Shown: piece by piece, positions 1 to 9,062 of the stretch | Position numbering within the stretch: the first letter of the stretch is position 1 | Layout: the number at the start of each line of letters is the position of its first letter | Source: Phytophthora quininea | Lineage: Eukaryota; Oomycota; Peronosporomycetes; Peronosporales; Peronosporaceae | DNA length: 64,000 nucleotides | Assembly: GCA_011947345.1 (NCBI GenBank) | Contig: JAAVTG010000521.1 | Span: 87,850-151,849, forward strand | Reading direction: 5' to 3' | Notes under the pieces: model-generated | Database searches by the model: none | The model's input: the letters and a program-made list of their open reading frames with translations, nothing else | Told to the model about the DNA's origin: nothing | Translations under genes and position numbers: made by a program

Positions 1-267
1 TTGGTTCGGCGGCCTGTTTTGGCGACTCTTCGCTAAACTACCTCTTTTGCAGGATGCGACGACGGGCGCATTACCCTCGTTGTACGCTGCAACGGGGTCT
101 GACGTCGAAGGCGGCGACTGCTTCGGTCCTGGAAATCGCTTTGAGGTCTGGGGCCCCCGAAGCGAGTTCAGCCGAAGAACACTGCGTACGACGAGACTGC
201 AGCTGAAACGCTGTGGGAGGAGAGCGAACGTCTCGCCAAACTCAAGTTTAGGTTTGAGATACAGTAG
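1..267 (+). CDS. Short-chain dehydrogenase/reductase, C-terminal part (retinol dehydrogenase-like), one frame break
   Basis: The window opens inside this gene; reading from base 2 gives WFGGLFWRLFAKLPLLQ followed by GALPSLYAAT and a GGD.FGP motif. That order is the usual C-terminal signature of NAD(P)-dependent SDR enzymes of the retinol dehydrogenase/WWOX-like group, downstream of the catalytic YxxxK, which lies outside the window. After GP the frame breaks: the C-run at 154-158 is one base short, and the third frame then carries the expected end (AYDETAAETLWEESERL) to a TAG at 265-267. A pseudogene is possible, but the match on both sides and the homopolymer position favour a consensus error. 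The substrate cannot be told from this fragment. Confidence 0.75.
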
Positions 268-332
268 GGAGGCTCGTCGTGACCACCTACGTGCACGATA
301 GCAAAAAACAGAGAGGCAGAAATGCCTAATGT

Positions 333-348
333 TGCAAAGTTCCTTTAA
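333..348. repeat. Target-site duplication, left copy, of truncated LINE
   Basis: TGCAAAGTTCCTTTAA occurs here and again at 860-875, flanking the minus-strand LINE fragment exactly. A 16-bp direct repeat is typical for target-primed insertion of a non-LTR retrotransposon. Confidence 0.65.
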
Positions 349-859
349 TTAAAATGAGTTGATTAACACTTTAGCGGATTTCTCGTCTAAGCTGCTTTAT
401 CTCGTAGCATCAGATTTATCGTTGAGGAATCCAAATGGTGTGTTGCTCTAGAGCGATAGCATTAGTGTCTTTAGGCGGTTCGAAGCCCAATTGACGTATT
501 ATCGACAGTATTGCCGATTCGTCGTAATGGAGTTCAGCTGCGTGTTGGTAGATGAATTGGTAGTGCATTTTGAAGGAGCACATCATTCCTGGAATGCTTG
601 GAGTTTCGGTTGGGGCCTCTCTGAACAGAATGTCATTTCGTAGTCTCCATGTTGCATGGAATATGATCGCCGTGTGCACTCTCCATAGAAGAAGGAGTAC
701 CTTACCATTTTCTCGCCATCTTGTTCGCAGGTCTTGTGTTGTGGGGAAGAGCAGAAGCCGCCAAGTCAATCGAGTTCTGAACGCCCGACGCCAGGGCTTG
801 TATACGTGTTCCCACATCGATGTAAGCGATGTGCACTTGAAGAAGCAATGTTGTACTGG
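349..859 (-). mobile_element. 5'-truncated non-LTR retrotransposon (LINE), reverse-transcriptase C-terminus and 3' UTR
   Basis: The minus strand from about 850 to 416 encodes a zf-RVT-like segment (HCFFKCTSLTSMWEHV) and then FHATWRLRND, as found at the C-terminus of LINE polyproteins, ending at a stop at 416-418. The short 3' UTR follows, down to about 349. A 16-bp direct repeat flanks the piece. There is no endonuclease or reverse-transcriptase core, so it is a dead 5'-truncated copy. It landed at the edge of an inverted relative (871-1160). Confidence 0.65.
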
Positions 860-875
860 TGCAAAGTTCCTTTAA
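860..875. repeat. Target-site duplication, right copy, of truncated LINE
   Basis: Identical 16-mer to 333-348; it overlaps the first codons of the plus-strand LINE fragment, showing that the minus-strand copy inserted into or next to the older plus-strand copy. Confidence 0.65.
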
Positions 876-1160
876 GATGCACTACCAATTCATTTACCAG
901 CATGCGACGGATCTTCATTGCGATTCCTCAGCGATTGCAGAACTAGTCCGGCAATTGGGGTTTGATCCTCCGAAGGACATTCTTCTAGAACGGCCGCAGG
1001 GTGTTTGGATCCCGCGAGTTTAGCTGAATTCTGCGAATGGATTCTTGATTAGATAGATTGTCTAAGCTAAACTCTCACGGATAGAAAGCTTATTCACCTT
1101 AAGACGAGAAAGCCGCTAAACAGTTAATCAATTCAATTTCCTTCCAAGAACAAGATTAAT
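871..1160 (+). mobile_element. LINE 3'-end fragment, same family, inverted relative to 349-859
   Basis: Codons 871-1023 encode FKMHYQFIYQHA..LH.D.SAI..L.RQLGF.PPKD, about 50 residues closely matching the end of the minus-strand LINE at 416-580, and stop at TAG 1021-1023. The 3' UTRs also match: GACGAGAAA.CCGCTAAA..GTTAATCAA appears at 1102-1131 here and, inverted, at about 362-390. Only the last 50 codons and the UTR survive. Confidence 0.6.
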
Positions 1161-1244
1161 CATTCCAGGATAGTCTTTGTCAGATACTGCAACATAATGC
1201 ACGCTACCAACACCACAGCCGATAGCAAAGCCGATCGAGACGCT

Positions 1245-2315
1245 TTAGAGATAACGCTGTCGCGTCGGGGAAAAGTGATCCATCGTGAAGACCATCGGCA
1301 CCATCGGCACAATGTCGTCGATCTTGGCCTTGACATCGGGCGTGATCTTGTGCACGAACTGCAGCGCCTCGAGGTTCTCCTCTAGCTGAGCAGGACGACT
1401 CGCCCCCAGCAGCACCGTGGACACGTTCTCGTTGGCGACGGCCCAGGCGATCGACATTTGCGCCAGGGAACACCCGAGCTCCTCGGCGATGGGTTTCAGC
1501 CGGTCGGCCAGCGCCACTCGCTGCTCAAAGTCTTTCGCGAACGGACTGCCCTTCTCATACCGCGGACGAGTGAACCGCGAGCCGTCAGGTTTGCCGGCGC
1601 TGTACTTGCCGGTCAGCGTACCGAAGGCGAGCGGCGACCACGTCGTGAGCCCCAGCTTGTACTTGCTGAACAGATCGACGAACTCGAACTCCACCTTGCT
1701 GCGGGTGAAGAGGTTGTACTGAGCCTGCTCCACGATGGGGCGGATCAGACCGAGACGATCGGCGATCTCACAGGCCTCGCGGAACTGGGCGGGAAGCCAT
1801 TCGCTGGTGCCCCAGTAGAAGGCCCACCCCTGGTCGATCACGAAGTTCATGGCTCGGACGGTCTCCTCGATCGGCGTGAACGGGTCCGGACGGTGGCTGA
1901 AGACCACGTCCACGTAGTCCAGGTCCAGTCGCTTCAGAGACCCTTTCACGCCCTCCACGATGTGCTTGCGGCTGTTGCTCTGGTCGTTGGGACCTCCCTC
2001 TGTCAGGCCCTTTGTGCCCATGAACTCCTTGGTGGAGATGACGAGATCCTCGCGCTTGAAGAGTTCTTCCTTGATGCCTTTCTTGACGGCACCGCCCAGC
2101 AGCTCCTCCGCTTGACCCGTGCCGTAGACCTCGGCCGTGTCGAAGAAGTTGACACCGTGCTCGTACGCCAGCTTGACCATCTCGTACCAGGCGTCGACCG
2201 TGTACGTTGCGTCGTAGTTCATCCACGAGCCGAGCGACAGCTTGGAGACGAGAAGGCCAGAGTCGCCCAAGAAGCGGTAGGTCATCTTGGTCGAAGTTGA
2301 AGACGACGGAGCCAT
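1245..2315 (-). CDS. Aldo-keto reductase, Kv-beta (AKR6)-like
   Basis: An intact ORF of 356 residues with an ATG at 2315. It forms the NADPH-binding (alpha/beta)8 barrel of aldo-keto reductases. The catalytic tetrad is visible: Asp59 and Tyr64 in FFDTAEVYG, Lys96 in VISTKEFMG, and His141 in DVVFSHRPDP. The C-terminal STVLLGASRPAQLEENL is the cofactor-binding signature. Order and length match potassium-channel beta subunits and their microbial/plant oxidoreductase homologues, which reduce aldehydes and ketones. No potassium-channel partner is visible here, so an enzymatic role is the safer call. A good oomycete initiator lies 53-68 bp upstream. Codons are GC-rich, unlike the ankyrin cluster. 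Confidence 0.93.
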   Translation of the reverse strand: MAPSSSTSTKMTYRFLGDSGLLVSKLSLGSWMNYDATYTVDAWYEMVKLAYEHGVNFFDTAEVYGTGQAEELLGGAVKKGIKEELFKREDLVISTKEFMGTKGLTEGGPNDQSNSRKHIVEGVKGSLKRLDLDYVDVVFSHRPDPFTPIEETVRAMNFVIDQGWAFYWGTSEWLPAQFREACEIADRLGLIRPIVEQAQYNLFTRSKVEFEFVDLFSKYKLGLTTWSPLAFGTLTGKYSAGKPDGSRFTRPRYEKGSPFAKDFEQRVALADRLKPIAEELGCSLAQMSIAWAVANENVSTVLLGASRPAQLEENLEALQFVHKITPDVKAKIDDIVPMVPMVFTMDHFSPTRQRYL

Positions 2316-2367
2316 CGTAGCCGGAGTTGGAGTGGTTGGTTAGGGAGAAGGTGTGCTCAGGACGCTG

Positions 2368-2383
2368 CAAAAGCGGAAATGAG
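2368..2383 (-). promoter_or_regulatory. Oomycete Inr/FPR core promoter of the aldo-keto reductase
   Basis: Minus strand CTCATTTCCGCTTTTG, close to the oomycete start-site consensus CTCATTYYNCAWTTT. It sits 53-68 bp ahead of the ATG, the normal distance. Confidence 0.6.
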
Positions 2384-2574
2384 AGGCAGCAGACCCTGGC
2401 TGGCCAAAGACATTCACCATAATCCTGATCACGCGGACGATGAGGTCTAAGGTACTCCCCGTTATCATGATTACGGTGGTCATTTGTTGACCGATGTCGC
2501 CTCGTCTCAGCGGACTGACAAGGTTCTCCTCCGATTCATCCAAGCGGCTGGTTTCCTCGATCCAGCCTGCCCCT

Positions 2575-4855
2575 CTAGTACGTCTCATTAATCCAAGCGT
2601 GGGTATCGCCCTCCGGTTCCTCATCGACACTGTCGGAGTGAGGAAACCAGCCCCAGTCGTTGATTCGGTGCAAGAGCAGCAGTGGCTCGAAATGATTTCC
2701 TGCTACGGCTCTGTCTATCGCGTCTTGGCTGGCTGTCTCTTCACAGGTCTCATGCAGCCACCGAATCACTCGGTAGTTGCCGGTCACAACCGCCAAGGCC
2801 ATCGCCTCGCCTCGCCTCGCTCCTGCTACACGTATACCCAGGGCTGCCTGAGTTAGACCGGGGACGTAGTATCTTACCGCAATTCCGCTTCAGCCACTGC
2901 AAAATATCAAGGCGACCTCGACCTGCAGCGCCGTCAATGGCGTCGGTCGTGCAGTCTTCTGTCCGGTTCTCGTGCAGCCATTTCACCGCGTCAAGATGGC
3001 CATATTTCGCAGCTCTGTCCGTCACTGGTCGTGCAGCCAGCGTCCGTATTCAGGTGCAGCCACTTGACGACGTCCAAGTGTCCGCCTCGAGCGGCATAAT
3101 CCACAGCGTATTTGCTGTCTCTAGTGCTCGTGTGTTCATGCAGTCATTTGACCACGTTTACGTCGCCACAACTGGCAGCCCCGTCGATAGAAGTCTTGCC
3201 GTCTTTCGGCAGGTGTTGGTGCAGCCATTGCACCATTTCGAAGTGTCCTCCTTCCGCTGCTCGACTCATGGCGCTCGAAACGTCACCCTCGCTTTGGTTG
3301 GTGTGCAACCATTTGACGGCTTCAAAGTGGCCATTGGTTGCAGCTCTGCCCACTGCTCGAGCGGTGCAACCAGACCCAATTGGCTTTAGTGGTGGAAGGG
3401 ACTCAGCAGGTAAGGGATACGCCGCATTTCTAGCAGCTAGTCCGCGACGTTCTCGTTTCTCCCCGACACTTGGTTAAGGCGTCTGCGTTTTCGCTGCTGT
3501 TCATCATCCCCGGAGATAGCTTCCCGTACTTCGTGCAGATACTGAAGAATGTCCAGGTGGCCATGCATCGCTGCCTCATCCACCACGGACAAATACTCAT
3601 CGAATTCTTATTCATACATCCAGAAGAGGTTGCATCTGCCATCCGCATTGTATCCCTCGCACAGCCAACGCGCAATGTCCGTGAAGCCTTCTCTTACGAC
3701 ATGCAACATGGTTTCGGCTGAGACTTGGGCGGCAGTGAAGTCGTAGCCAAAATGGTTTTGGATCTGGTGCAAATTGTCGAGAATCTTTTGCCTTTCCTGC
3801 TCGCACTGTGCGTCGTTTGTCGGTTTGTCCACACGAGAGCGGAGGTACTTGGCAACCTCTAAATGCCCATTGATCGCAGCAGAATGGATAGCAAGACCAG
3901 CGTCTCCACCCAAACTGGTAAGGTACGAATAGTGAGGTCTTTGGCTGCCACCTCCGCCGCTAATATTTCTATCGGCCTCGCTCTCATTGGCCTCGCTCTC
4001 ATCGGCAGCATCGGAACGTGCAGTGAGCCACTTGACGATATCCAAATGGCCTCCTTCTGCGGCTTTCAAAAGAACTCCATAGTCATCAACACAAGAACTC
4101 CCAGCACCAACCGAGCCGTCCTTTTCTGAAGCCCATTTCAGCATGTCGAAGTGGCCTCCCGCTGCTGCATCGTGGATGCCGTTGACAGAGAGGGTGTGAC
4201 GCCACTCCATGATCCATTTCGCCAACGGAATATTCCCCGTCGCTACGGCCTCCATCGTCATTTTTCGTCGTCTCTGTCCGTGTTGTTGGTCTTATCAAAC
4301 ATCCACATGACGAATCTCTGTGTGGCCCGCTTTGGCTGCTTTTGCGGTGTCATTCCCACCCCAGCCAATGTATCGAAGGCGGCCAAACTGATCATCGTTG
4401 AGCCCTGCTTCATCTTCCGAGTCCTCATACATCCCTCTGTCATTATCAGCAAAGAACTTCAAAATGTCGAAGGTGCCTACCGACGCTGCCTCCTCCACTA
4501 CTTTTGTTACGACGTTGAAGCCTGGAAAATGGTCGAACAACCACCGGCCCAATTCCAAGTTGCGTTGCTTGGCAGCCTCAATCAGCGAGTGAGTGAACTG
4601 GAAACGCTTGTAGTGAACTTCAGTACGGAAGAGCCGTCGGATCGGCCACTGAGGGGCATTATCTTCGATACCAAGTTGACTGGCCTAAATGCGGTTGAGT
4701 AGCGCCAGCGACCCGAACGAGCACGCCTTTGCCAGTGGAAGTTCGACGAACGAGTTCAGGAGAAGAGATACAATGTTGACCACGTGAGGAAGTGACACTA
4801 GCTCGCTCTTGGAGCGGAATAGCAGCTTCACTGCCAGCAGTGACGGAGGAGACAT
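2575..4855 (-). pseudogene. Ankyrin-like repeat gene F, decayed
   Basis: It starts with ATG 4855 and the family N-terminus (PPSLLAVKLLFRSKS, then ACSFGSLALLNRI). There the conserved Trp codon of the LL..IW motif is TAG, a nonsense substitution after about 55 codons. Later pieces in several frames follow the family order: a helical middle (4558-4295), a long piece with GGHLDIVKW- and NGHLEVAKYL-type repeats (4261-3608), EGGHFEMVQWLH repeats (3353-3144), YGHLDAVKWLHENRTEDCTTDAID (3025-2900; about four frames in all) and a tail ending DTHAWINETY at stop 2575. The breaks are too many for sequencing error alone. It is the outlying member of the cluster to its right. Confidence 0.75.
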
Positions 4856-5832
4856 CGTGGAACAGAATATTCTTCTCAGAACGTCATATTTGTTTCATAT
4901 CCTTTTGGAAGGGGATCACGCACTTGAGTGTCTCACCGGTTTTCGTGATATCGACCGCAAAAGGCCACCATATGCTGTCTCATCAATGACACTGATGTCC
5001 TTGTCGTCTTCGCATCGGTAGTACCAAAGTCGGTCGGGGTTATCACCGCCATACTCAACATAGAGTCACTGCACGACATCGAAATACTCGTTTAGCGTCG
5101 AGCACCACCGTCTCTCCTGAAATCTCCACGACGTTGACCGTTCCGCCAAACTCAATCCTAAATCACTAAGTGTGAAACCTACTCTAGTAGCGTTGTGACG
5201 TGCTGAAGAATAAAACACAGCATTGAAAGAGATCCTGGAACTAGCATATGGTCCTCTCCTAAAGTGCCAGTTTCATAGCGGTACACTGTATTTCGATCTG
5301 GTCATTGAGGACCATCTTTGGGGATGTATCGGCCGGATATGACGGCTTATTGGTCTATTTGTCGCGGTACAGCTTTGACCGACTGGAAACGATTTATTGC
5401 AGTGACTCCAACACTCGTGAGGCCTACTACGCAGAAGAAGAAAATACTGAAGTGTCAAAACCAATTTGGTGAACATCATTTGGTCAGTGGGAGTTCGATC
5501 AACAAGACGTATACATAATATTCACATTTACCACACGCATGCGAAAGAACGGAATAGCAAATTCATCACGGCGGCTGAGGAGTGAAATGAATAAATGGAG
5601 GCAAGAATAAACAATTCCGCCAAAAGGCTCATCTAATCAAAAAGCAGTCGAGGGCGATCTTACTAAGAGGGTTTTGCTGCTGCAGTTACGTATATCCTTG
5701 GGCTTTCATGAAGTCGCGAGATGCCAGAACTCGGATGTGCCATTTGCGAGCAACCAGGAGAAACTCGATTCTCTCATTCTCACATTTCCCACCGGACACT
5801 CAAGCCTCCTCCACCTCAGCCGACCGAGACCC
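4856..5832. other. Intergenic region with one unrecognised coding remnant
   Basis: No intact gene. On the minus strand at about 5100-4930 there is a coding-like piece, GGDNPDRLWYYRCEDDKDIS followed by VIDETAYGGLL, with a stop upstream in the same frame. A similar piece lies on the plus strand at 6456-6610. The rest (5110-5770) shows nothing I can name apart from the effector promoter at its right end. Confidence 0.4.
5773..5788 (+). promoter_or_regulatory. Oomycete Inr/FPR core promoter of RxLR gene 1
   Basis: CTCATTCTCACATTTC, nearly the oomycete initiator plus flanking promoter region (one base extra between the two halves), 45-60 bp before the ATG at 5833. Strong for an effector gene of this genus. 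Confidence 0.65.
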
Positions 5833-6236
5833 ATGCGACTTCAGTACCTGTTGCTGGCGGTGATCGCTCTGGCAACCTCCGGTGTTATCTCAGCTGTCGA
5901 ATCCAAGGCAAGTTTCCAGACCCTTTCGTTCAAAAACAACGGGCAGGAAGCTTCTGGGACGCGATTCCTTCGGGGTGTCAAGACGGCTGAAAGTGACGAG
6001 GATCTCCAGGACAACGACGAAGAGAGAGGTGTCGACTGGGACGCAGTATTCGGCCGGATTTCTGCCGGGGATGGACGAAAAAGGACTTCAAGCCCTTTCA
6101 CAATGACGGCGATACACCTTCGAGCCTTTGGGTGCTATGGGGATTCGCGGAACACGGCATGGGTCACGATCCCGCCAGATATCGGTTCTGGGAGGCGTAC
6201 CGTGACTGGTACTACAAGAAATACCCGGTGAACTAG
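5833..6236 (+). CDS. RxLR-dEER effector candidate 1 with a single frame break
   Basis: The ATG at 5833 follows a good oomycete core promoter. Residues 1-21 form a signal peptide. RFLR is at residues 44-47 and DEER at 62-65, the spacing of host-translocated RxLR effectors; a Trp-containing start of the C-terminal domain follows. As it stands the frame runs to a stop at 6229-6231. However, the G-run at 6067-6070 appears one base short: downstream, another frame carries an aromatic-rich, family-like C-terminus (ending YKKYPVN) to TAG 6234-6236, while the first frame turns to unlikely sequence. It is either a recent pseudogene or a consensus error. The host target is unknown. Confidence 0.8.
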
Positions 6237-6280
6237 GAGGCGAGAGGCAGCCCACATGCATCAGTGTCAAACGTAGCTAG

Positions 6281-6480
6281 CTAAGCTCCAAACTCAGGGT
6301 ACTGGTCGATATTCCACGCGTTAATTCCTGGGAATTCAGAATTGAGGGCGATTGCCACTCGTGGTGCATCATCGATCGTTGCTATTGTGCAGGCCCTGGC
6401 CAAATGGCCTGCAGCGGCGGAAGCTTCTATCGCTTCAATCGTGCAGCGTTCGGATCTGCTCGTTTTCTTAACGAATTCAG
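6281..6480 (-). pseudogene. Possible ankyrin-gene C-terminal remnant
   Basis: The minus strand reads RSERCTIEAIEASAAAGHLA and ends INAWNIDQYPEFGA before a stop at 6281-6283. This resembles the repeat motif and the DIY.WL...YPD tail of the neighbouring ankyrin family, but weakly. The alternative is chance antisense similarity; the plus strand also carries remnants nearby. Confidence 0.3.
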
Positions 6481-6610
6481 CGGCGATAATCTCCTCTGGT
6501 TCTACCGAAGCAAAGACGATAAATACGTCAGTGCCATTGATGAAGCAGCACGTGGTGGCCTCTTGGAAATTGCCATCAGGTTGGAGAGGAAGCCTCGAAA
6601 GCTGAGCGTA
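6456..6610 (+). pseudogene. Unrecognised coding remnant (GDN-LWFYR-DDK motif)
   Basis: The plus strand encodes RFLNEFSGDNLLWFYRSKDD, then a short spacer and AIDEAARGGLLEIA. It matches the minus-strand remnant at 4930-5100 in the same order (GDN, LW-aromatic-YR, DDK, S.IDE.A.GGLL). The shared protein family is not one I can name. The second half resembles an ankyrin helix pair. Confidence 0.4.
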
Positions 6611-6659
6611 GTCGAAAGAGGAAGCGCGTCGATAGTGATGTTCCGATAAAAATGGGGAT

Positions 6660-7010
6660 TCAAGATGAGCGTACCGGGTCAGGTTGTACAACAGCAGCAT
6701 TGGATGGCGCGGCAAATTAACAACCACCACGACGTGGTTCGCTAGCTTTACGACAACCAGTACAAGGCTGTTCTACTGATGCGACGGTGGAGCCGCATGT
6801 AGTGGACACCTGGAAATGTTGCAGTGGTGGTATGAACATCAAAACTAAGGGTGCACTACACAAGCCATGGATGGCGTTGCTACTGGAGATCATCTCGACG
6901 TTGTCAAGTGGCTTCACGAACATATCGACGCCGGATGTACAACGACCGCGATGGATGAAGCTGCTAGTTGCCACCATCTCGAAGATTACCACTAACAGGA
7001 TATCGTTGAG
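6660..7010 (+). pseudogene. Ankyrin-like repeat remnant
   Basis: Plus-strand pieces in two frames read GCTTAALDGAAN, NNHHDVVR-stop-LYDN, then GCTTQAMDG..GDHLDVVKWL and AGCTTTAMDEAAS.HHLE. These are two to three 28-residue repeats of the cluster family. In-frame TAA and TAG codons and frame changes mark it as dead. No N-terminal domain is present. Confidence 0.6.
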
Positions 7011-7507
7011 GAAAACAACACGGCGGAGGCGAATAAATGTATTGCAATTATTAGGAGGTCACTCCCTTCGAATTCGGTCGAGAATATGTCGAGCCATTCC
7101 TGGTTCGGAGCGTTGCCCCTCTCTAAGTTTATCCCTTTGGTCAGCGAGGATGCGAGAAGCGTCTGGAAAAGTAAACGTTCGAGTGGACGACAGGCTGTAT
7201 CAGCAGGCTAGCCGCAAGAAGACATCGTGATCTTTAAGCGCTTTGGAGGCTTTGCTACGGTAGTTAACTGCGAAGTTTCAAAGCAAAAGCATAACGTTTC
7301 TGGGCAGCTTTCACGTGTGAAGTGAGATGTTTTCTTCCATTTCATGTATATGTACACTGTTCATGGCTTTGTCGAACTACACTAGCAAATCGACTTATGG
7401 AAAGCTTTCAGCCGCTGACCAAACTTTGAGTCGGTTGCCACCTTCGGTTTTAATCGTGGTGGCTCCCATGTCTGGGGTCCTACCTGGTTTCATCCGTAGG
7501 GTTCTAC
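7011..7507. other. Intergenic region left of the small palindrome
   Basis: Nothing recognisable. Ankyrin gene A loses its similarity to its mirror copy at 7508; the frame continues on the minus strand to a stop near 7395 without repeat motifs. Confidence 0.35.
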
Positions 7508-8659
7508 CTCCAGCAACCAGATTACGGAATTCAATTGCCCGTCCATCGCAGCGCTCACCATCGTCTGCTCTGATATCCACGAGCCGTTATCCTCCGATTC
7601 ATCAGACACCACGAGCTTCGAGAGAGGAACGCACTTTTGCGTGTGCCACCATTTTTCGTGAACGAACGAGCAACGTCGACCTTACCACGAGCTGCAGCAA
7701 CTTCCATCGCTCTACCAGCTTCCTCAAGTCGTTGGTCGATAAGCCACGCAATCATGTCGCTTCTGTTTTTGTCGACTGCTTCGTATACGGCCGTGCAAGC
7801 GTCCTCCAAGAACTCGTGCTTCCGCAGCCAATCTAACCAGACTGCTGTCTCCGATAGCAGCCTTGATTGTGCCCTTGGTGTTGTCTGGATCAATGTCAAC
7901 ATTGTAGTAGACCCACTCGAGTGTGTTGACATCGCCGCTTTCTGCTGCTGTCACAGCAATATCGTTCTCCTTCTCCGGTGTGGGACGAACGAGGTCCCAA
8001 TGCTTCTGAATCCAGCCCAGCATGTCAAGATCACCGATCTTCGCTACATACCCGCGACCCTCGCCATCAACCGAGGAGCTGGCGCGTGCTCTAAAGCCAC
8101 TGCATCGTCGCTTTCTCCTGGCTGCATTCGCCATATCCACCCCACCCTAGCACGCGGTATTGTTCGCGTCACGAGGCAATGGATTGTAGTCACCGTCGCC
8201 ATCGACTTCTTCGCGTCCGAACTCTACGAAATCTGTTCGATCCAGAAAGAGGTACAACAGGCCAATTCTTCCCATGCTTGCTACAGACTCCACAGTTTCA
8301 GGAGAGACGCCACAGCCTGCAAAGTACTCAGACATCCACTCCACCATTTGAGTTCCTTCATGTTTCACAGCTGGAATTGGAAGCGACGGTAAAACTGATC
8401 TGTCCGTAGATATCTCCGTCTGGACCAAGGGGTTTCGTGATCAGGACCTGCGTCGACTCTCGGCAGTCGAGCTGTACCAGATCCGATCCAAAAGCTTGAT
8501 AGAGTTTAATTTACAGGCTCGACGAAATTCCATCTCCACAGCAGTGTCCAGGAAGGCGGAAGTGGATTCCACCACATGACGTAGTTCAGAGAAACCAGGC
8601 TTGGAGTGGAAGAGCAGTACAACGCTAAGCAACGGGGGAGACGTCGGAAGCGACGACAT
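7508..8659 (-). pseudogene. Ankyrin-like repeat gene A, frameshifted and truncated
   Basis: ATG at 8659. The N-terminal domain matches the family: LRHVVESTSAFLDTAVEMEF then ACKLNSIKLLDRIW. At least four frame changes follow; one hides the GPDHETPWSRRRYLRTD segment near 8440-8380. The middle (AAESGDVNTLEWVYY, AVDKNRSDMIAWLID) is readable in alternating frames. It stops resembling its mirror copy at 7508, so the repeat region is missing. The same breaks occur in copy A' (13374 onward), so decay came before duplication, or conversion spread it. Confidence 0.75.
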
Positions 8660-9062
8660 CCACCTACAGAGCGTACTGATGTAGTAGGCTGCGGCTTTTT
8701 ACCGCGCACAGTTGCTCAAGCTTCGCCTGTCGTTTTCCTGGACTGCCCAGATGGGCCGGTAAGACGCGATGGGGAAAGAGTTTGTGGTACGGGAGGTCTC
8801 GAGCCGAGACTCTCGTCCGCAGTTTGGGATTTACCCGCAAGAGACCGAAGCAGCTATCATTGCTCATGTTGGTGCTTTGGGAGTTCCAGCTCCCACGTTG
8901 GTGCTCAGTGTGTCTTGGAATCCTCGACCTTCTGCAGGCAACTTCTAGCAATCCCTGGGTAGTCATACTACCTCTGCTTTGACCCACTTGTTGACATCAC
9001 TATGAAACGAGGTGATACTACCCACCTCACAATTAGAATATGGATCAGAATCGGATTTGGAA
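8660..9062. promoter_or_regulatory. Divergent intergenic region shared by ankyrin genes A and B
   Basis: The 403 bp between the ATG at 8659 (minus) and the ATG at 9063 (plus) are repeated, inverted, at 12971-13373. It must hold both promoters. Open frames exist on both strands but neither matches a family. I see no clear full Inr/FPR consensus. Confidence 0.45.

Noticed and set aside
1458..2300. Long plus-strand open frame (280 codons) opposite the aldo-keto reductase
   Set aside because: GC-rich antisense shadow; the minus strand has clear catalytic motifs, and the plus product has low-complexity Glu/Leu/Val composition with no family.
8664..8987. 107-codon minus-strand frame in the A/B promoter region
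   Set aside because: Conserved in the mirror copy only because the DNA is duplicated; no motif, and it overlaps another open frame on the opposite strand.
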